A stretch of 10,693 nt of DNA, from the NCBI RefSeq assembly GCF_000208925.1, contig NW_001915070.1, forward strand, positions 9,009 through 19,701, given 5' to 3'. Positions 1 to 7,703 of the stretch are shown piece after piece (position 1 is the first letter of the stretch; every line of letters starts with the position of its first letter). Below the pieces are notes generated by a model. That model did not search any database, was not told the DNA's origin, and saw only the letters and a list, made by a program, of their open reading frames with translations. A program made the translations under genes and the position numbers. This stretch comes from Entamoeba histolytica HM-1:IMSS. Lineage: Eukaryota > Evosea > Mastigamoebida > Endamoebidae.

Positions 1-612
1 AATTGGAGATATGTCTTTATCACAGAGAATATTTCTGCAATGATGAAACCTTTACGTTCAAGATGTTTAGATATTAGAATAGAGCTTCCAACCTATGATG
101 AAGTAGATAGATTAATAACGAACATATGTCAACAAGAACATACTCATATAACCCAAAAAGATAAAGAAATGATATTAAATTCCAATAACGGTAATTTAAG
201 AACAACATTAATCACTCTCTTTGTATATATTCAAACTAAACACTTATTTAAACCAACTTGGAAAATATCTTGTGAACTTATTGTCAAAACAATCGTTGTT
301 ACTCCAAATGTTGAAGTCATTCCAAAATTAATTCGTCCTAAATTATGTGAGTTTATTGAGAATGGTCTTTCACCATCATTAATATTAAAAGAAATTTTTA
401 CTTTATGTATGAATTCAAACATTGACCAATTGTATAAACTTGGTGTTGTTGAAATAATTCATAAATTTGTTTGTTATTCTTTTTCTCTTATTATTCAACC
501 AATCATCTTCTAATTAAATTAGGACAAGTCATTAAAACAAGGACAAAACCCATGGATTCATGTAGAAAATGCAATCACAGCTTTGATGACTTTATTTTCT
601 GCTCACAAATGA
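1..612 (+). CDS. Replication factor C small subunit, RFC3-like (5'-truncated by window edge)
   Basis: This is a clamp-loader subunit that acts in the nucleus within the RFC complex, which loads the PCNA ring onto primed DNA using ATP. The frame is open from base 1, so the Walker A/B part lies outside the window. The visible part is about 185 residues. It starts at the end of the AAA+ core (YVFITENISAMMKPLRSRC), where the SRC motif carries the arginine finger that acts on the neighbouring subunit. It then runs through the helical lid and the C-terminal collar domain. The order and spacing of lid and collar (NLRTTLITL, LCEFIENGLSPSLILKEIF, final WIHVENAITALMTLF) fit human RFC3 / yeast Rfc5 as I recall them, better than the RFC2/4/5 paralogues. 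The coding parts are 1-468 and 523-612. Reading straight through would give a stop at 511-513 and lose the conserved C-terminal helix. The TGA at 610-612 is 117 bases from the end of the convergent acidic-protein gene. The exact paralogue is a strong but not certain call. Confidence 0.88.
469..522 (+). other. Intron in the RFC3-like gene (54 nt, phase 0)
   Basis: The segment begins GTTTGT and ends AAATTAG, which matches the usual Entamoeba intron boundaries. It contains an in-frame stop. Removing it joins HKF to DKSLKQGQNPWIHVENAI in phase 0 and restores the collar helix expected at the end of RFC3-type subunits. The interior is pyrimidine rich. Confidence 0.88.
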
Positions 613-729
613 CTTATTTGATTGTATCATTTATATTCACACCTTATTTATGTCTTTAATTATTTAATGAAAAAAAATTTAAACCAATTCTTCAATAATT
701 GTCAATTCATAAGTAAAGAAAATTCTAAG

Positions 730-2490
730 TTATCTTAATAAACGAGCCTTTCGTTCAGCACGTTTTTGTTCCTCTTTCTTTTTCTTTTCTTCATCAGCAG
801 CTTTCTTATCAGCATCTCTTTGAGTATTTAAAGATGCTTCAAATTGTTTTAATTCTTCATCAGCTTGTTTCCTCATTGCAGCTCTTTGAGCAGCTTTCTT
901 AGCCATTTCTTCTTTCTTTTTCTCCTCTCTTTCTTTACGAGCTTTTTCTCTTTCAGCCTGTCTTTCAGCTTGTCTTCTTCTATAAGCAACCATAGGATCT
1001 TCTCCTTGTTTTGCTTCTGCTAATTCTTTTTCTTTTTCCTCAATTTCTGCAGCAGCAACTTTTCTTATTCTCTCAAGTTTCTTTTGTTGGTCAGCTTCTT
1101 CTTCTTCTCTCTTTTTTTTCTCTTCTTCTTCTTTTTGTTTTCTAAGTTGTTCTTGTAACCTTAAATTCTCTAATTCACGTTGTTTTCTTTGGTCTGCTCT
1201 TTCTTTTTCAATTCTTAAACGCTCTTCTTGCTTTTTATTTCTTCTTTCTTCAGCTTCTCTTCTTGCAGCCTCTCTAGCAGCTTGTATTTGTTTAAGTCTT
1301 TCTTGTCTTTCTCTTGCTCTTTTCATAACAGGATCTTCTTGTTCATGCTTTTTCTTAAACTCCTCATCTTTCTTCTTTTGTTCTTCCATTGCTTTTTTAT
1401 CAGCCTCTTCTTCTTTCTTTTCTTCTTCCTCAGAGTCAACAACATGAGCATCTTTCTTTTCTTCTTCGCTATCGCTTTCTGAAACTGAAACTTTTTGATC
1501 CTTTTTAGCAATTGCTTCTTTTACTTTATTATCAACATCACTTCCTGTTAATTTTGCAAAGTCAGCATCTCTTTTTGCTCTTTCTTCCCTTTTTTTCTTT
1601 AACAAAGCCCCAACCTCATCATCGTCAGAATCACTATCTGAAAGTGAGACTTTCTTTGTTGTTGCTGTTGTTTTCTTAACATCTGTTTTTACATCATCGT
1701 CAGAATCACTGTCTGAAATAGCAAATTTCTTTGCTCTCTCTGCACGTTTCTTAGCAAGTGCAGCTGCAATGTCGTCATCATCATCAGAATCACTGTCTGA
1801 TAATTCTTCTTTCTTTGTTGTTGCTGTTGTTTTCTTAGCAGCTGGTTTAATGTCGTCATCATCAGAATCACTATCTGAAAGTGAAATTTTCTTTGTTGTT
1901 TTCTTAGCAGCTGGTTTAATGTCATCATCATCAGAATCACTATCTGAAATAGCAAATTTCTTTGCTCTCTCTGCACGTTTCTTAGCAAGTGCAGCTGCAA
2001 TGTCGTCATCATCATCAGAATCACTGTCTGATAGTTCTTCTTTCTTTGTTGTTGTTTTCTTAACATCTGTTTTTACATCATCGTCAGAATCACTATCTGA
2101 AATAGCAAATTTCTTTGCTCTCTCTGCACGTTTCTTAGCAAGTGCAGCTGCAATGTCGTCATCATCATCAGAATCACTGTCTGATAGTTCTTCTTTCTTT
2201 GTTGTTGTTTTCTTAACATCTGTTTTTACATCATCGTCAGAATCACTATCTGAAATAGCAAATTTCTTTGCTCTCTCTGAACGTTTCTTAGCAAGTGCAG
2301 CTGCAATGTCATCATCATCATCAGAATCACTGTCTGAAAGTGAGACTTTCTTTGTTGTTGTTTTCTTAGCAGCTGGTTTAATGTCATCATCATCAGAATC
2401 ACTATCTGAAATAGCAAATTTCTTTGCTCTCTCTGCACGTTTCTTAGCAAGTGCAGCTGCAATATCCTCTGAATCGCTATCACTTGACAT
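730..2490 (-). CDS. Acidic Ser/Asp repeat and coiled-coil protein, function unknown
   Basis: I do not recognise a named family. The 586-residue frame starts at the first ATG (MSSDSDSED), just behind a plausible core promoter. Residues 1-292 alternate three blocks: an acidic serine block (SDSDSDDDDD), a basic helix (IAAALAKKRAERAKKFA, five near-identical copies) and a lysine/threonine linker (IKPAAKKTTTKK or VKTDVKKTTTKK). A diverged copy of the helix (VGALLKKKREERAKRDADF) follows. Residues 337-586 are almost wholly Glu, Lys, Arg, Ala and Gln, with no proline after about residue 390 apart from DPM at about 500. This predicts a long charged coiled coil or single alpha helix. There is no signal peptide and no membrane segment. 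Each acidic block holds several casein-kinase-2-type sites (S-x-x-D/E). Alternating acidic-serine and basic KPAAKKTT blocks resemble nucleolar Nopp140-type chaperones in style, but I see no SRP40 C-terminal domain. A nuclear or nucleolar role is inference only. The gene is intronless and convergent with RFC. Confidence 0.85.
   Translation of the reverse strand: MSSDSDSEDIAAALAKKRAERAKKFAISDSDSDDDDIKPAAKKTTTKKVSLSDSDSDDDDDIAAALAKKRSERAKKFAISDSDSDDDVKTDVKKTTTKKEELSDSDSDDDDDIAAALAKKRAERAKKFAISDSDSDDDVKTDVKKTTTKKEELSDSDSDDDDDIAAALAKKRAERAKKFAISDSDSDDDDIKPAAKKTTKKISLSDSDSDDDDIKPAAKKTTATTKKEELSDSDSDDDDDIAAALAKKRAERAKKFAISDSDSDDDVKTDVKKTTATTKKVSLSDSDSDDDEVGALLKKKREERAKRDADFAKLTGSDVDNKVKEAIAKKDQKVSVSESDSEEEKKDAHVVDSEEEEKKEEEADKKAMEEQKKKDEEFKKKHEQEDPVMKRARERQERLKQIQAAREAARREAEERRNKKQEERLRIEKERADQRKQRELENLRLQEQLRKQKEEEEKKKREEEEADQQKKLERIRKVAAAEIEEKEKELAEAKQGEDPMVAYRRRQAERQAEREKARKEREEKKKEEMAKKAAQRAAMRKQADEELKQFEASLNTQRDADKKAADEEKKKKEEQKRAERKARLLR
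1615..2490 (-). repeat. In-gene tandem repeats, unit about 153 bp
   Basis: The 5' half of the acidic-protein gene is a tandem array. The clearest unit is 153 bp (51 codons). For example, the same junction sequence recurs at 1997 and 2150. A unit consists of acidic block, basic AALAKKRAERAKKF helix, acidic block and K/T linker. Five units carry the helix, one shortened unit (about residues 205-230) lacks it, and a diverged unit closes the array. Two linker types (IKPAAKK and VKTDVKK) are interleaved, and some linkers carry an extra TTATT. This pattern suggests repeated unequal exchange or gene conversion. Confidence 0.92.
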
Positions 2491-2530
2491 AGTTTTGTAT
2501 ATAATATTTAGTTCGCCTTTTTATTTGATA
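2491..2530 (-). promoter_or_regulatory. Probable core promoter of the acidic-repeat gene
   Basis: Read on the minus strand towards the ATG, this stretch contains GGCGAACTAAATATTATATAC. It combines a GAACT core (2514-2510), similar to the Entamoeba GAAC element, with a TATA-like AT run. It lies within 25 nt of the start codon, in keeping with the very short 5' leaders of Entamoeba messages. The match to the consensus is partial. Confidence 0.45.
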
Positions 2531-2789
2531 GTTCTCTCTATTTTCAATGCCAAAACTTAATTTTGTTAAAAGAGAATTGTTTTATAAAAATGTTGTTTTT
2601 CTTTCCTTGTTTGTTATTCAATTTTATGTAAAACAACAATAAATTGGCTGAGTTATTTTCCTTTCTCATGATTTTCTTTCTTAAAAAGAAGTTTCAAGTA
2701 AATATTTCATTCATTTTTGTTTTTTCTCTTTTTAACTTATTTCAAAAAAAAATACCTGAAAAAAGCCACAACAATAAATAAATAATAAA
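2531..2789. other. Intergenic A+T-rich spacer
   Basis: This is the 5' flank of the acidic-repeat gene, up to the estimated 3' end of the LINE fossil. It contains T-runs, A-runs and short ATAAATAAATAATAAATTAATGATTAATGA repeats-of-a-kind near 2775-2805. I see no coding signal and no lost first exon of the TBC gene here. Confidence 0.5.
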
Positions 2790-2914
2790 TTAATGATTAA
2801 TGATTTTAACCTACTGTTCAGGTGAGAATTTCTTCCATCACCCACTATCTCCAGAGTCTATTTCTTCTTATTCTTCTACATCTCTACACTCTCATAAATT
2901 ATCACCACAGTATT

Positions 2915-3289
2915 TCATAATGTTTTCATATTTGATATTACAATATCTTTTACCATTATTTCCAATGGGGTTTTATTTCCTTCATTTCTTAATATTCTAA
3001 CTGTTTCTTTATTTATCATTCTTTCTACTGTTATTACGAATGGAATGACTATTAATCTTATTATTCTTTCTATTTTTTCTTATATGTTCGTGTAATTTCT
3101 TATACATATTTTATCTGTAATTGTTTTACTTATGTTTTTATCTCTTACTATTTTCATATCTATGACTAACCCCTCCTTTTTCTTTAAATCCTTCTTATTT
3201 ATTTTTTCTTGATTCCAAACCACAAATATTTTATCTTTCTCTATTTTTCTTTTCTTATTATTAATTTCTTTGTATTTTCTTCTTCTCAT
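2915..3289 (-). pseudogene. LINE restriction-like endonuclease and C-terminal domain fragment
   Basis: One minus-strand frame stays readable for 125 codons with a single internal TAA (3082-3080). It reads DKIFVVWNQEK, then VIDMKIVRDKNI, then RLIVIPFVITVERMINKETV and LRNEGNKTPL. R2/R4-type endonucleases have the series '(R)PD.vv...', 'viDv.ivrd.ni' and 'v.pfVit..G.i...s'. The block therefore covers the catalytic core and the following C-terminal helices. The first catalytic Pro-Asp pair is replaced by Lys-Ile, and the spacing to the VID aspartate is longer than in the usual PD-X(12-14)-D arrangement, which again indicates decay. A shifted frame at 2830-2915 (KYCGDNL, ECRDVEE) probably continues the C-terminus. 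Confidence 0.78.
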
Positions 3290-4130
3290 CTTTTCTTTAT
3301 TTCTTCATATCTGTATATTTTATATTTAATTTTTAAATCTTTCCATATACATTCTCATATTTTACCATGTTTATTCATTTGTGATTTTTTAGTGATTATA
3401 CAAATGAAAATGATAATATTTATTGTTGGTATTTTATTAAAGATATTACTCATTGCATATTGTGGTTCATTTGTCTAAATTATTTCATTATTTCATTATT
3501 TGTTGTTTTTTTCGTTATTTGAATATACACATTCTTTATATTTTATTAATTGTTTTCCATACCTTAATTGCTTTCTTTTTGTCTGTCATTTTATCTTCAA
3601 TTCATTTTAAATTTTCACTCCTTACTTTCTTATTTCTCCATTTATTGATATATTCTTCTTGAAACTTGTATTTTATGTTTTTTATTTTTCTTCCTCTTCA
3701 TTTATTTTTAATTCTTCTTTGTTTATTCTTTTTCCACATATTTTATACAATACATTCAATATTCAATTCTTTTTCATTTATCTTTATTATATCTCATCTT
3801 TTATCTCCTCTTTTCAACTTGAAATAGATATTTTTTCTTATTATTTCAATACCACATTCATCTCTTATACTTTTTAATCCATTTCCATTTTATTTTGATT
3901 AAAATATAATCTACTCATATACATTCCTGTACATTTTATATTTCATTCTTTTTTTCATTTTCTTATCATTTTATCCATTTCATTTATTTTCATAATTGGT
4001 TATTTAACAATAGAATCACTATACGTGAATTTTTTGTTATTTCTGTATTTATTCTATTAATATAATTCATATTATTATCATTTCTTTTATTTCTTCTATT
4101 CATTCTTTTATATTATTATTTATTTATTCT

Positions 4131-4292
4131 CTATACATCATGTATCATCATTTCTTGTAATTTGATCATTTCATAATTATTTATATGTATATTTTTATAT
4201 ACTAATTGTATAATATTCATGTTATCTGCATTACTTATATTTCCTCTTTTTACTATTCCACATTTATTTATGTTTATTTCAATTCTATTGAT
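4131..4292 (-). pseudogene. LINE reverse transcriptase fragment: post-catalytic motif D/E region
   Basis: A 53-codon open block reads INRIEININKCGIVKRGN and then a YKNIHINNYEM segment. This corresponds to the stretch after the YADD box in non-LTR RTs ('W...igL.iN..KCgim', then 'YKYLGi.i'). Upstream, at about 4390-4425, a frame reading FKINIISDVIV may be the ruined YADD box itself, with both catalytic Asp codons lost. That last point is inference. Confidence 0.68.
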
Positions 4293-4520
4293 TCATTTGT
4301 GTCAATTATTTTCTGATGTGTTATTTCCTTTTTGTTTGATTAGTTACTTTGATGTTATCCATATAATTCATGTGTTACTTTTAGTCATTTTCATTTTAAA
4401 CAATTACATCAGAAATGATATTTATTTTGAATATGAATAAGAGAGAATATAGTCACATTTTAAAATTGTTTATTTTAACTTCTCATATTTCTTTTTTATA
4501 TTTATATCATATTTTATTCT

Positions 4521-4625
4521 CTATCTTTCACTCTTACTTTTTATTATTTGTGTTATTTGAAATTGTATTTTGAAATATTTTAATGTAATTTCTATTCATG
4601 TATGATTTACATTATCAGATGCTTT
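4521..4625 (-). pseudogene. LINE reverse transcriptase fragment: motif A region
   Basis: The minus-strand frame reads KASDNVNHT, a stop codon, then IEITLKYFKIQFQI. This matches the RT motif A surroundings, of the kind 'D..KAFDsv.H.wi...L..f.i', which carry the first catalytic aspartate. The TGA sits where a tryptophan codon (TGG) is expected, so a single G-to-A change explains it. Three stop codons lie immediately upstream, and the first Asp of the motif is not readable. Confidence 0.72.
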
Positions 4626-4783
4626 TTATTATCATAAAATGTTTATAAATTTCTTTTATGTCATGTTTCTCTTTATTTTCTTTATATTAAACTCTTTATA
4701 CTTCATTCATTAGCTGCTAAACTCAATTTCTTGTTTCAATATTGACTTTTATTATTTTTAAATTTATTTTTATTCTTTATTAG

Positions 4784-5020
4784 TTATTCTTCTATCTTCA
4801 TTTTTATAATTGTTGTGAATATATTCATAATTATATTCAAACAAATGATTAGTCTATAATTCTCTGGATTTTTATTATCTCTACATTTATATATTAAAAT
4901 TATTCTTCCTTTTAACATTTCTAATGTGGTTGTTTTTAGTATTTGTATCCATTCATTAAATATATTCTTTATTTTGTCTCTATTACTTTCTAATTTTTCA
5001 GATAATATCCTTGTAATGTT
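4784..5020 (-). pseudogene. LINE reverse transcriptase fragment: N-terminal motif (RT-0/1)
   Basis: A 78-codon open stretch reads on the minus strand between a TAA and a TAA. It contains LKGRIILIYKCRDNK followed by NPENYRLIICLNIIMNIF. This corresponds to the conserved non-LTR RT opening motif 'l.Kk.d...p.nyRPIt.Ln..yK.ft.ii', in which the polymerase fingers begin. The normally conserved Pro after Arg is Leu here. This is the longest clean RT segment left in the element. Confidence 0.8.
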
Positions 5021-5700
5021 TTATACATGATGCATTCTATGATGGTATTATAGTTATTCCTTTTTCTATATCTTATATTGTTATTGTTACTCCTTTCAAT
5101 TTTATTGTTTTACTTTCTTATATTATTTCTTTATTTCTCTCATTTCTAAATTTATTTTTATATCTTTATTATATATTTGACTCAAAAATAAAATTGTTTC
5201 TTTTTTTTATTTAATTCAATTTCTTTCTTATTTCTTTTATTTCTTCATTCCATTCTATTCTTATTATTTTCTTCTTGTAAGATTCTTATTCTTAATATCT
5301 TTCTTATTTTATAATTTCCTCTTATTATTGATGTTGTATTTTATTTATTTTACATTAGTTTATTTCTTTATATTCTTTTTATATTATATAAATTTATATT
5401 CTATTTATTTTCAATTAATTATAATATTTTATAATTGTTTTTTTTTGTATTTCTTTGATATTTCTTTCAATTCCCATTTCTTATTATTGTATTTTATTAT
5501 TTCATCAAAGATATTACTATGAAAATAATACACAATATAACTCCTTTCTTTTTTATCTTTTCCTTTTTCTTATTAAATATTCAATATATTCTGTATCAAT
5601 CTTATTGTTCATTTTGTTTTTAGTGTTTTCTTGTGCTCTTTCATTTTCTATATTTTCTGTATTATTTATCATATCTTCTACTATTTTATTAACACTTAAT

Positions 5701-5928
5701 TAAAGGCACAAAAATAAGCAAAGAAAAAATGCATCTAAATAATTTACAAAAAAGAAAAAGATGCAAAATAATTTGCATCCATAGAATTTTCCATTTATTA
5801 TATTTTGCTCCTAAAAAAAATAAAAATAAATATATAAGTATGATAAATACAAAATCTGTAAATATTTATGTTTATATTTTATTATCATTTGTATTCATTT
5901 TGTATGAAATATTAATGAAATAGATGAT
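5701..5928. other. A-rich spacer at the 5' edge of the LINE fossil
   Basis: Base composition changes abruptly at about 5700, from T-rich to A-rich on the plus strand. Short open stretches exist, but they look like random AT-rich DNA. A small inverted repeat lies at 5760-5779. I see no gene. Confidence 0.45.
5760..5779. repeat. Inverted repeat, 8-bp arms and 4-nt loop
   Basis: GATGCAAA (5760-5767), ATAA, then TTTGCATC (5772-5779) form a perfect 8-bp-arm hairpin. A related ATGCATCTAAATAATTT lies just upstream at 5729-5745. The hairpin stands out because G and C are so rare nearby. Its function is unknown and it may be chance. Confidence 0.6.
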
Positions 5929-6375
5929 TTGATGAATCATATTCAATTGTTTGTATTTTTTATTCTTTTATTATTATGTTATTTATCTATCGTATTTTTA
6001 TATATTTATTTCTCTGTTTATATTATTTATAATATGTATATTATTCTTATTATTTTATTATTTTTCTATTTATATTATTTAGATTTTCTTATTGTTATTC
6101 TTTTGTTTTTTTTTTGTTTTTTTATGTGTTTATTCATCTTATTCATCTTTTATATTATTATCATTTATATTTACTCTTGATTTATATTTATTCTGTTTTT
6201 ATTTATATTAATTTTATATTTTACATATTGATTTTATTATTATATCATTTATTATCATTTCTCGTTTTATTTATCATTTATTCTTATTATTCTTTTTTCT
6301 TTATTCTATATCATATATTCATATCATTTTCATTTATATTTTATCACTTATTATATGTTATAATAATCACATAAC
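5929..6375. repeat. Low-complexity TTA/TTAT-rich tract
   Basis: Nearly every word here is built from TTATTATTT, ATTTATATT and similar, with a very low G+C fraction. Several overlapping frames are open only because stop codons are avoided by composition. Their translations are runs of Phe, Leu, Ile and Tyr with no domain. The tract is probably a decayed trinucleotide-type microsatellite or degraded transposon DNA. Confidence 0.6.
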
Positions 6376-6711
6376 ACATATGATTGAATATATAATAAAC
6401 ATCATAATGAAATTATACACATAAATAATAAACATAAAAATAATAAAATATTTTTATCAATAAAACAATATTAATCATTTTACATCATTAAATTATACAC
6501 TTATTAATGAATATTTCTAATTTTTACATTAAAAATACACTTTTTATTTCCTCTTTTTCCATCTTTTATTATCTATTCTATTTTATTACTCTTTATATTC
6601 TTTTTATCTTCTTCTACTTTCTTCTTTTATTCTTTCTTCATCATCTTCTACTTCTTTTTATTCTTATTCTTTTATATCTTTCTTTCTCTTCTTTTTCCAT
6701 TATTTGTTTTT
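6376..6711. other. Non-coding AT-rich and polypyrimidine stretch before the TBC remnant
   Basis: From 6376 to 6540 the plus strand is A-rich (ATAATAAACATAA words). From 6541 to 6711 it is almost pure pyrimidine, with many TTCTTC and CTTTTT words. The minus strand of that part reads as lysine/arginine/glutamate-rich peptides with stops (MEKEEKERYKRIRIKR). This could be another coding scrap of the LINE or of a charged protein. I cannot decide. Confidence 0.4.
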
Positions 6712-7575
6712 TCGCTGCCTAATTATACCGATGTAAAATTATGTTATGATTTTAGTAATAACGTTATTGTTAAACCAGACAATGCAAATAGATATGGATT
6801 TGTTGTAGACTCAACAGAAAAGTCAATTCCTTTTATTCTTGCACAACAAACAAAACAACAAATAAAACAAATGACACTTCGTCTTCCAAAGTGGGAAAAT
6901 ATGATTTTGTTATTAAAGAAAGGTGTATTTCATCCCAAATTTGTTAATAGAATGTACAAAGGAATGCCTGATGAAGTACGTAGTGAAGTATGGAAATTAT
7001 TATTACTTAAAGATGTAGATTATGAAACATTAAAAGATGAATTTAATAGATTAAATCAACCATACACAAAAACACCTATTGACAAACAATTGGATTTAGA
7101 TGTAAAACGAACATTTCAATCACATTATACTTATAAAGTACCATATGGAGGTAATCAGAAAGTGTTATTTAATATTTTTCATGCACTAGCTTCAAGAACA
7201 GAAAATTTAGAATTTACTCAAGGAATGACTTGTGCACCATCTATTTTAACATTATTTCTTGATGAATATAGTTCATATGCAGGAACTGTTCAATTTTTAG
7301 GGGAAAAATATCGTTTAAAAGAAATGTTTAGTAATTTTAATTTACTAACACGATGTTGGACATCACTCGATTATTATTACAAAAAGAAATTCTAAACTCG
7401 CACAAAACCTTAATGCCAATGACTATTTTAATAGACATTTATTCATTGACTTCTATTCTAATTAATAATTATTGTATTTGATTCTATTGAATATATTTCT
7501 TTGGTAACATTTTTATAATTTGGAGTTTTTATAGTCAAATTATAAACAGCTAATAGAAATAAGACTAATTTGTCT
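6712..7575 (+). pseudogene. TBC-domain Rab GTPase-activating protein remnant, broken at both ends
   Basis: TBC proteins switch off Rab GTPases in membrane traffic by supplying an arginine finger and a glutamine finger. The frame that contains the domain is already open at about 6712 and reads NNVIVKPDNANRYGFVVDST before any ATG. The first ATG (6871) lies inside recognisable sequence, so the natural start is missing. The motifs then follow in order: MPDEVRSEVWKLLL (motif A), LDLDVKRTF (motif B with the catalytic Arg) and FTQGMTCAPSIL (motif C with the catalytic Gln). The main frame stops at 7393-7395 after 174 residues from that ATG, well short of a full TBC domain of roughly 200 or more residues. 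TBC-like sequence seems to continue in the next frame (NSKLAQNLNANDYFNRHLFI, about 7388-7462) and then back in the first frame (FDSIEYISLVTFL, stop, FGVFIVKL, 7477-7542). That points to a frameshift in the A-run near 7380 and to later stops. The call for motifs A to C is firm, and the decayed tail is tentative. Confidence 0.75.
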
Positions 7576-7703
7576 CACATTGATTAAACATAATAACAAT
7601 TTCTTTAATAAATAAGAAAAGAGAGAATTAAAATAAAACACATACTTTTAAAAAGAATTAACAAACAACACAATAATGTAAGTCAATAAAAGTATTCAAT
7701 TAT

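Larger units (their letters stand above)
2790..5700 (-). mobile_element. Decayed non-LTR retrotransposon (Entamoeba LINE type, R4-like clade)
   Basis: On the minus strand four separated blocks match a single LINE open reading frame in the right order. They are the reverse-transcriptase N-terminal motif (5020-4784), the RT motif A region (4625-4521), the region just after the catalytic YADD box (4292-4131), and a restriction-like endonuclease with its C-terminal domain (3289-2915). An RT followed by a C-terminal endonuclease is the architecture of R2/R4-clade elements, to which the Entamoeba LINEs belong. Frames change repeatedly and many stops interrupt them, so the copy is dead. The edges are estimates. 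The 5' limit is set where the plus-strand pyrimidine bias flips to A-rich at about 5700. The 3' limit is set where LINE-like sequence ends near 2800. I could not identify a target-site duplication. Upstream blocks at 5699-5556 and 5518-5429 (for example SNIFDEIIKYNNKKWELKEI) are open on the same strand and probably belong to the N-terminal part of the polyprotein, but they have no motif I recognise. Confidence 0.82.

Noticed and set aside
1769..2560. Long plus-strand open frame (263 codons) opposite the acidic-repeat gene
   Set aside because: It mirrors the repeat array: the complements of Asp/Ser and Lys codons give Ser-rich and Phe/Ala-rich runs with no stops. It has no promoter, and the sense strand carries the better start, composition and full-length protein.
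2775..2830. Possible target-site duplication or LINE 3' tail (ATTAATGATTAATGATT)
   Set aside because: The short duplicated words are common in AT-rich DNA, and I found no matching copy at the other edge near 5700.
3209..4440. Plus-strand small open frames rich in Phe, Ile and Leu
   Set aside because: They are shadows opposite the lysine-, asparagine- and isoleucine-rich LINE coding strand.
5328..6374. Several overlapping plus-strand frames of 64-86 codons that resemble hydrophobic membrane peptides
   Set aside because: T-rich low-complexity DNA automatically yields Phe/Leu/Ile/Tyr runs. There are no conserved motifs and no promoter elements, and many frames overlap each other. Part of the region is antisense to the LINE remnant.
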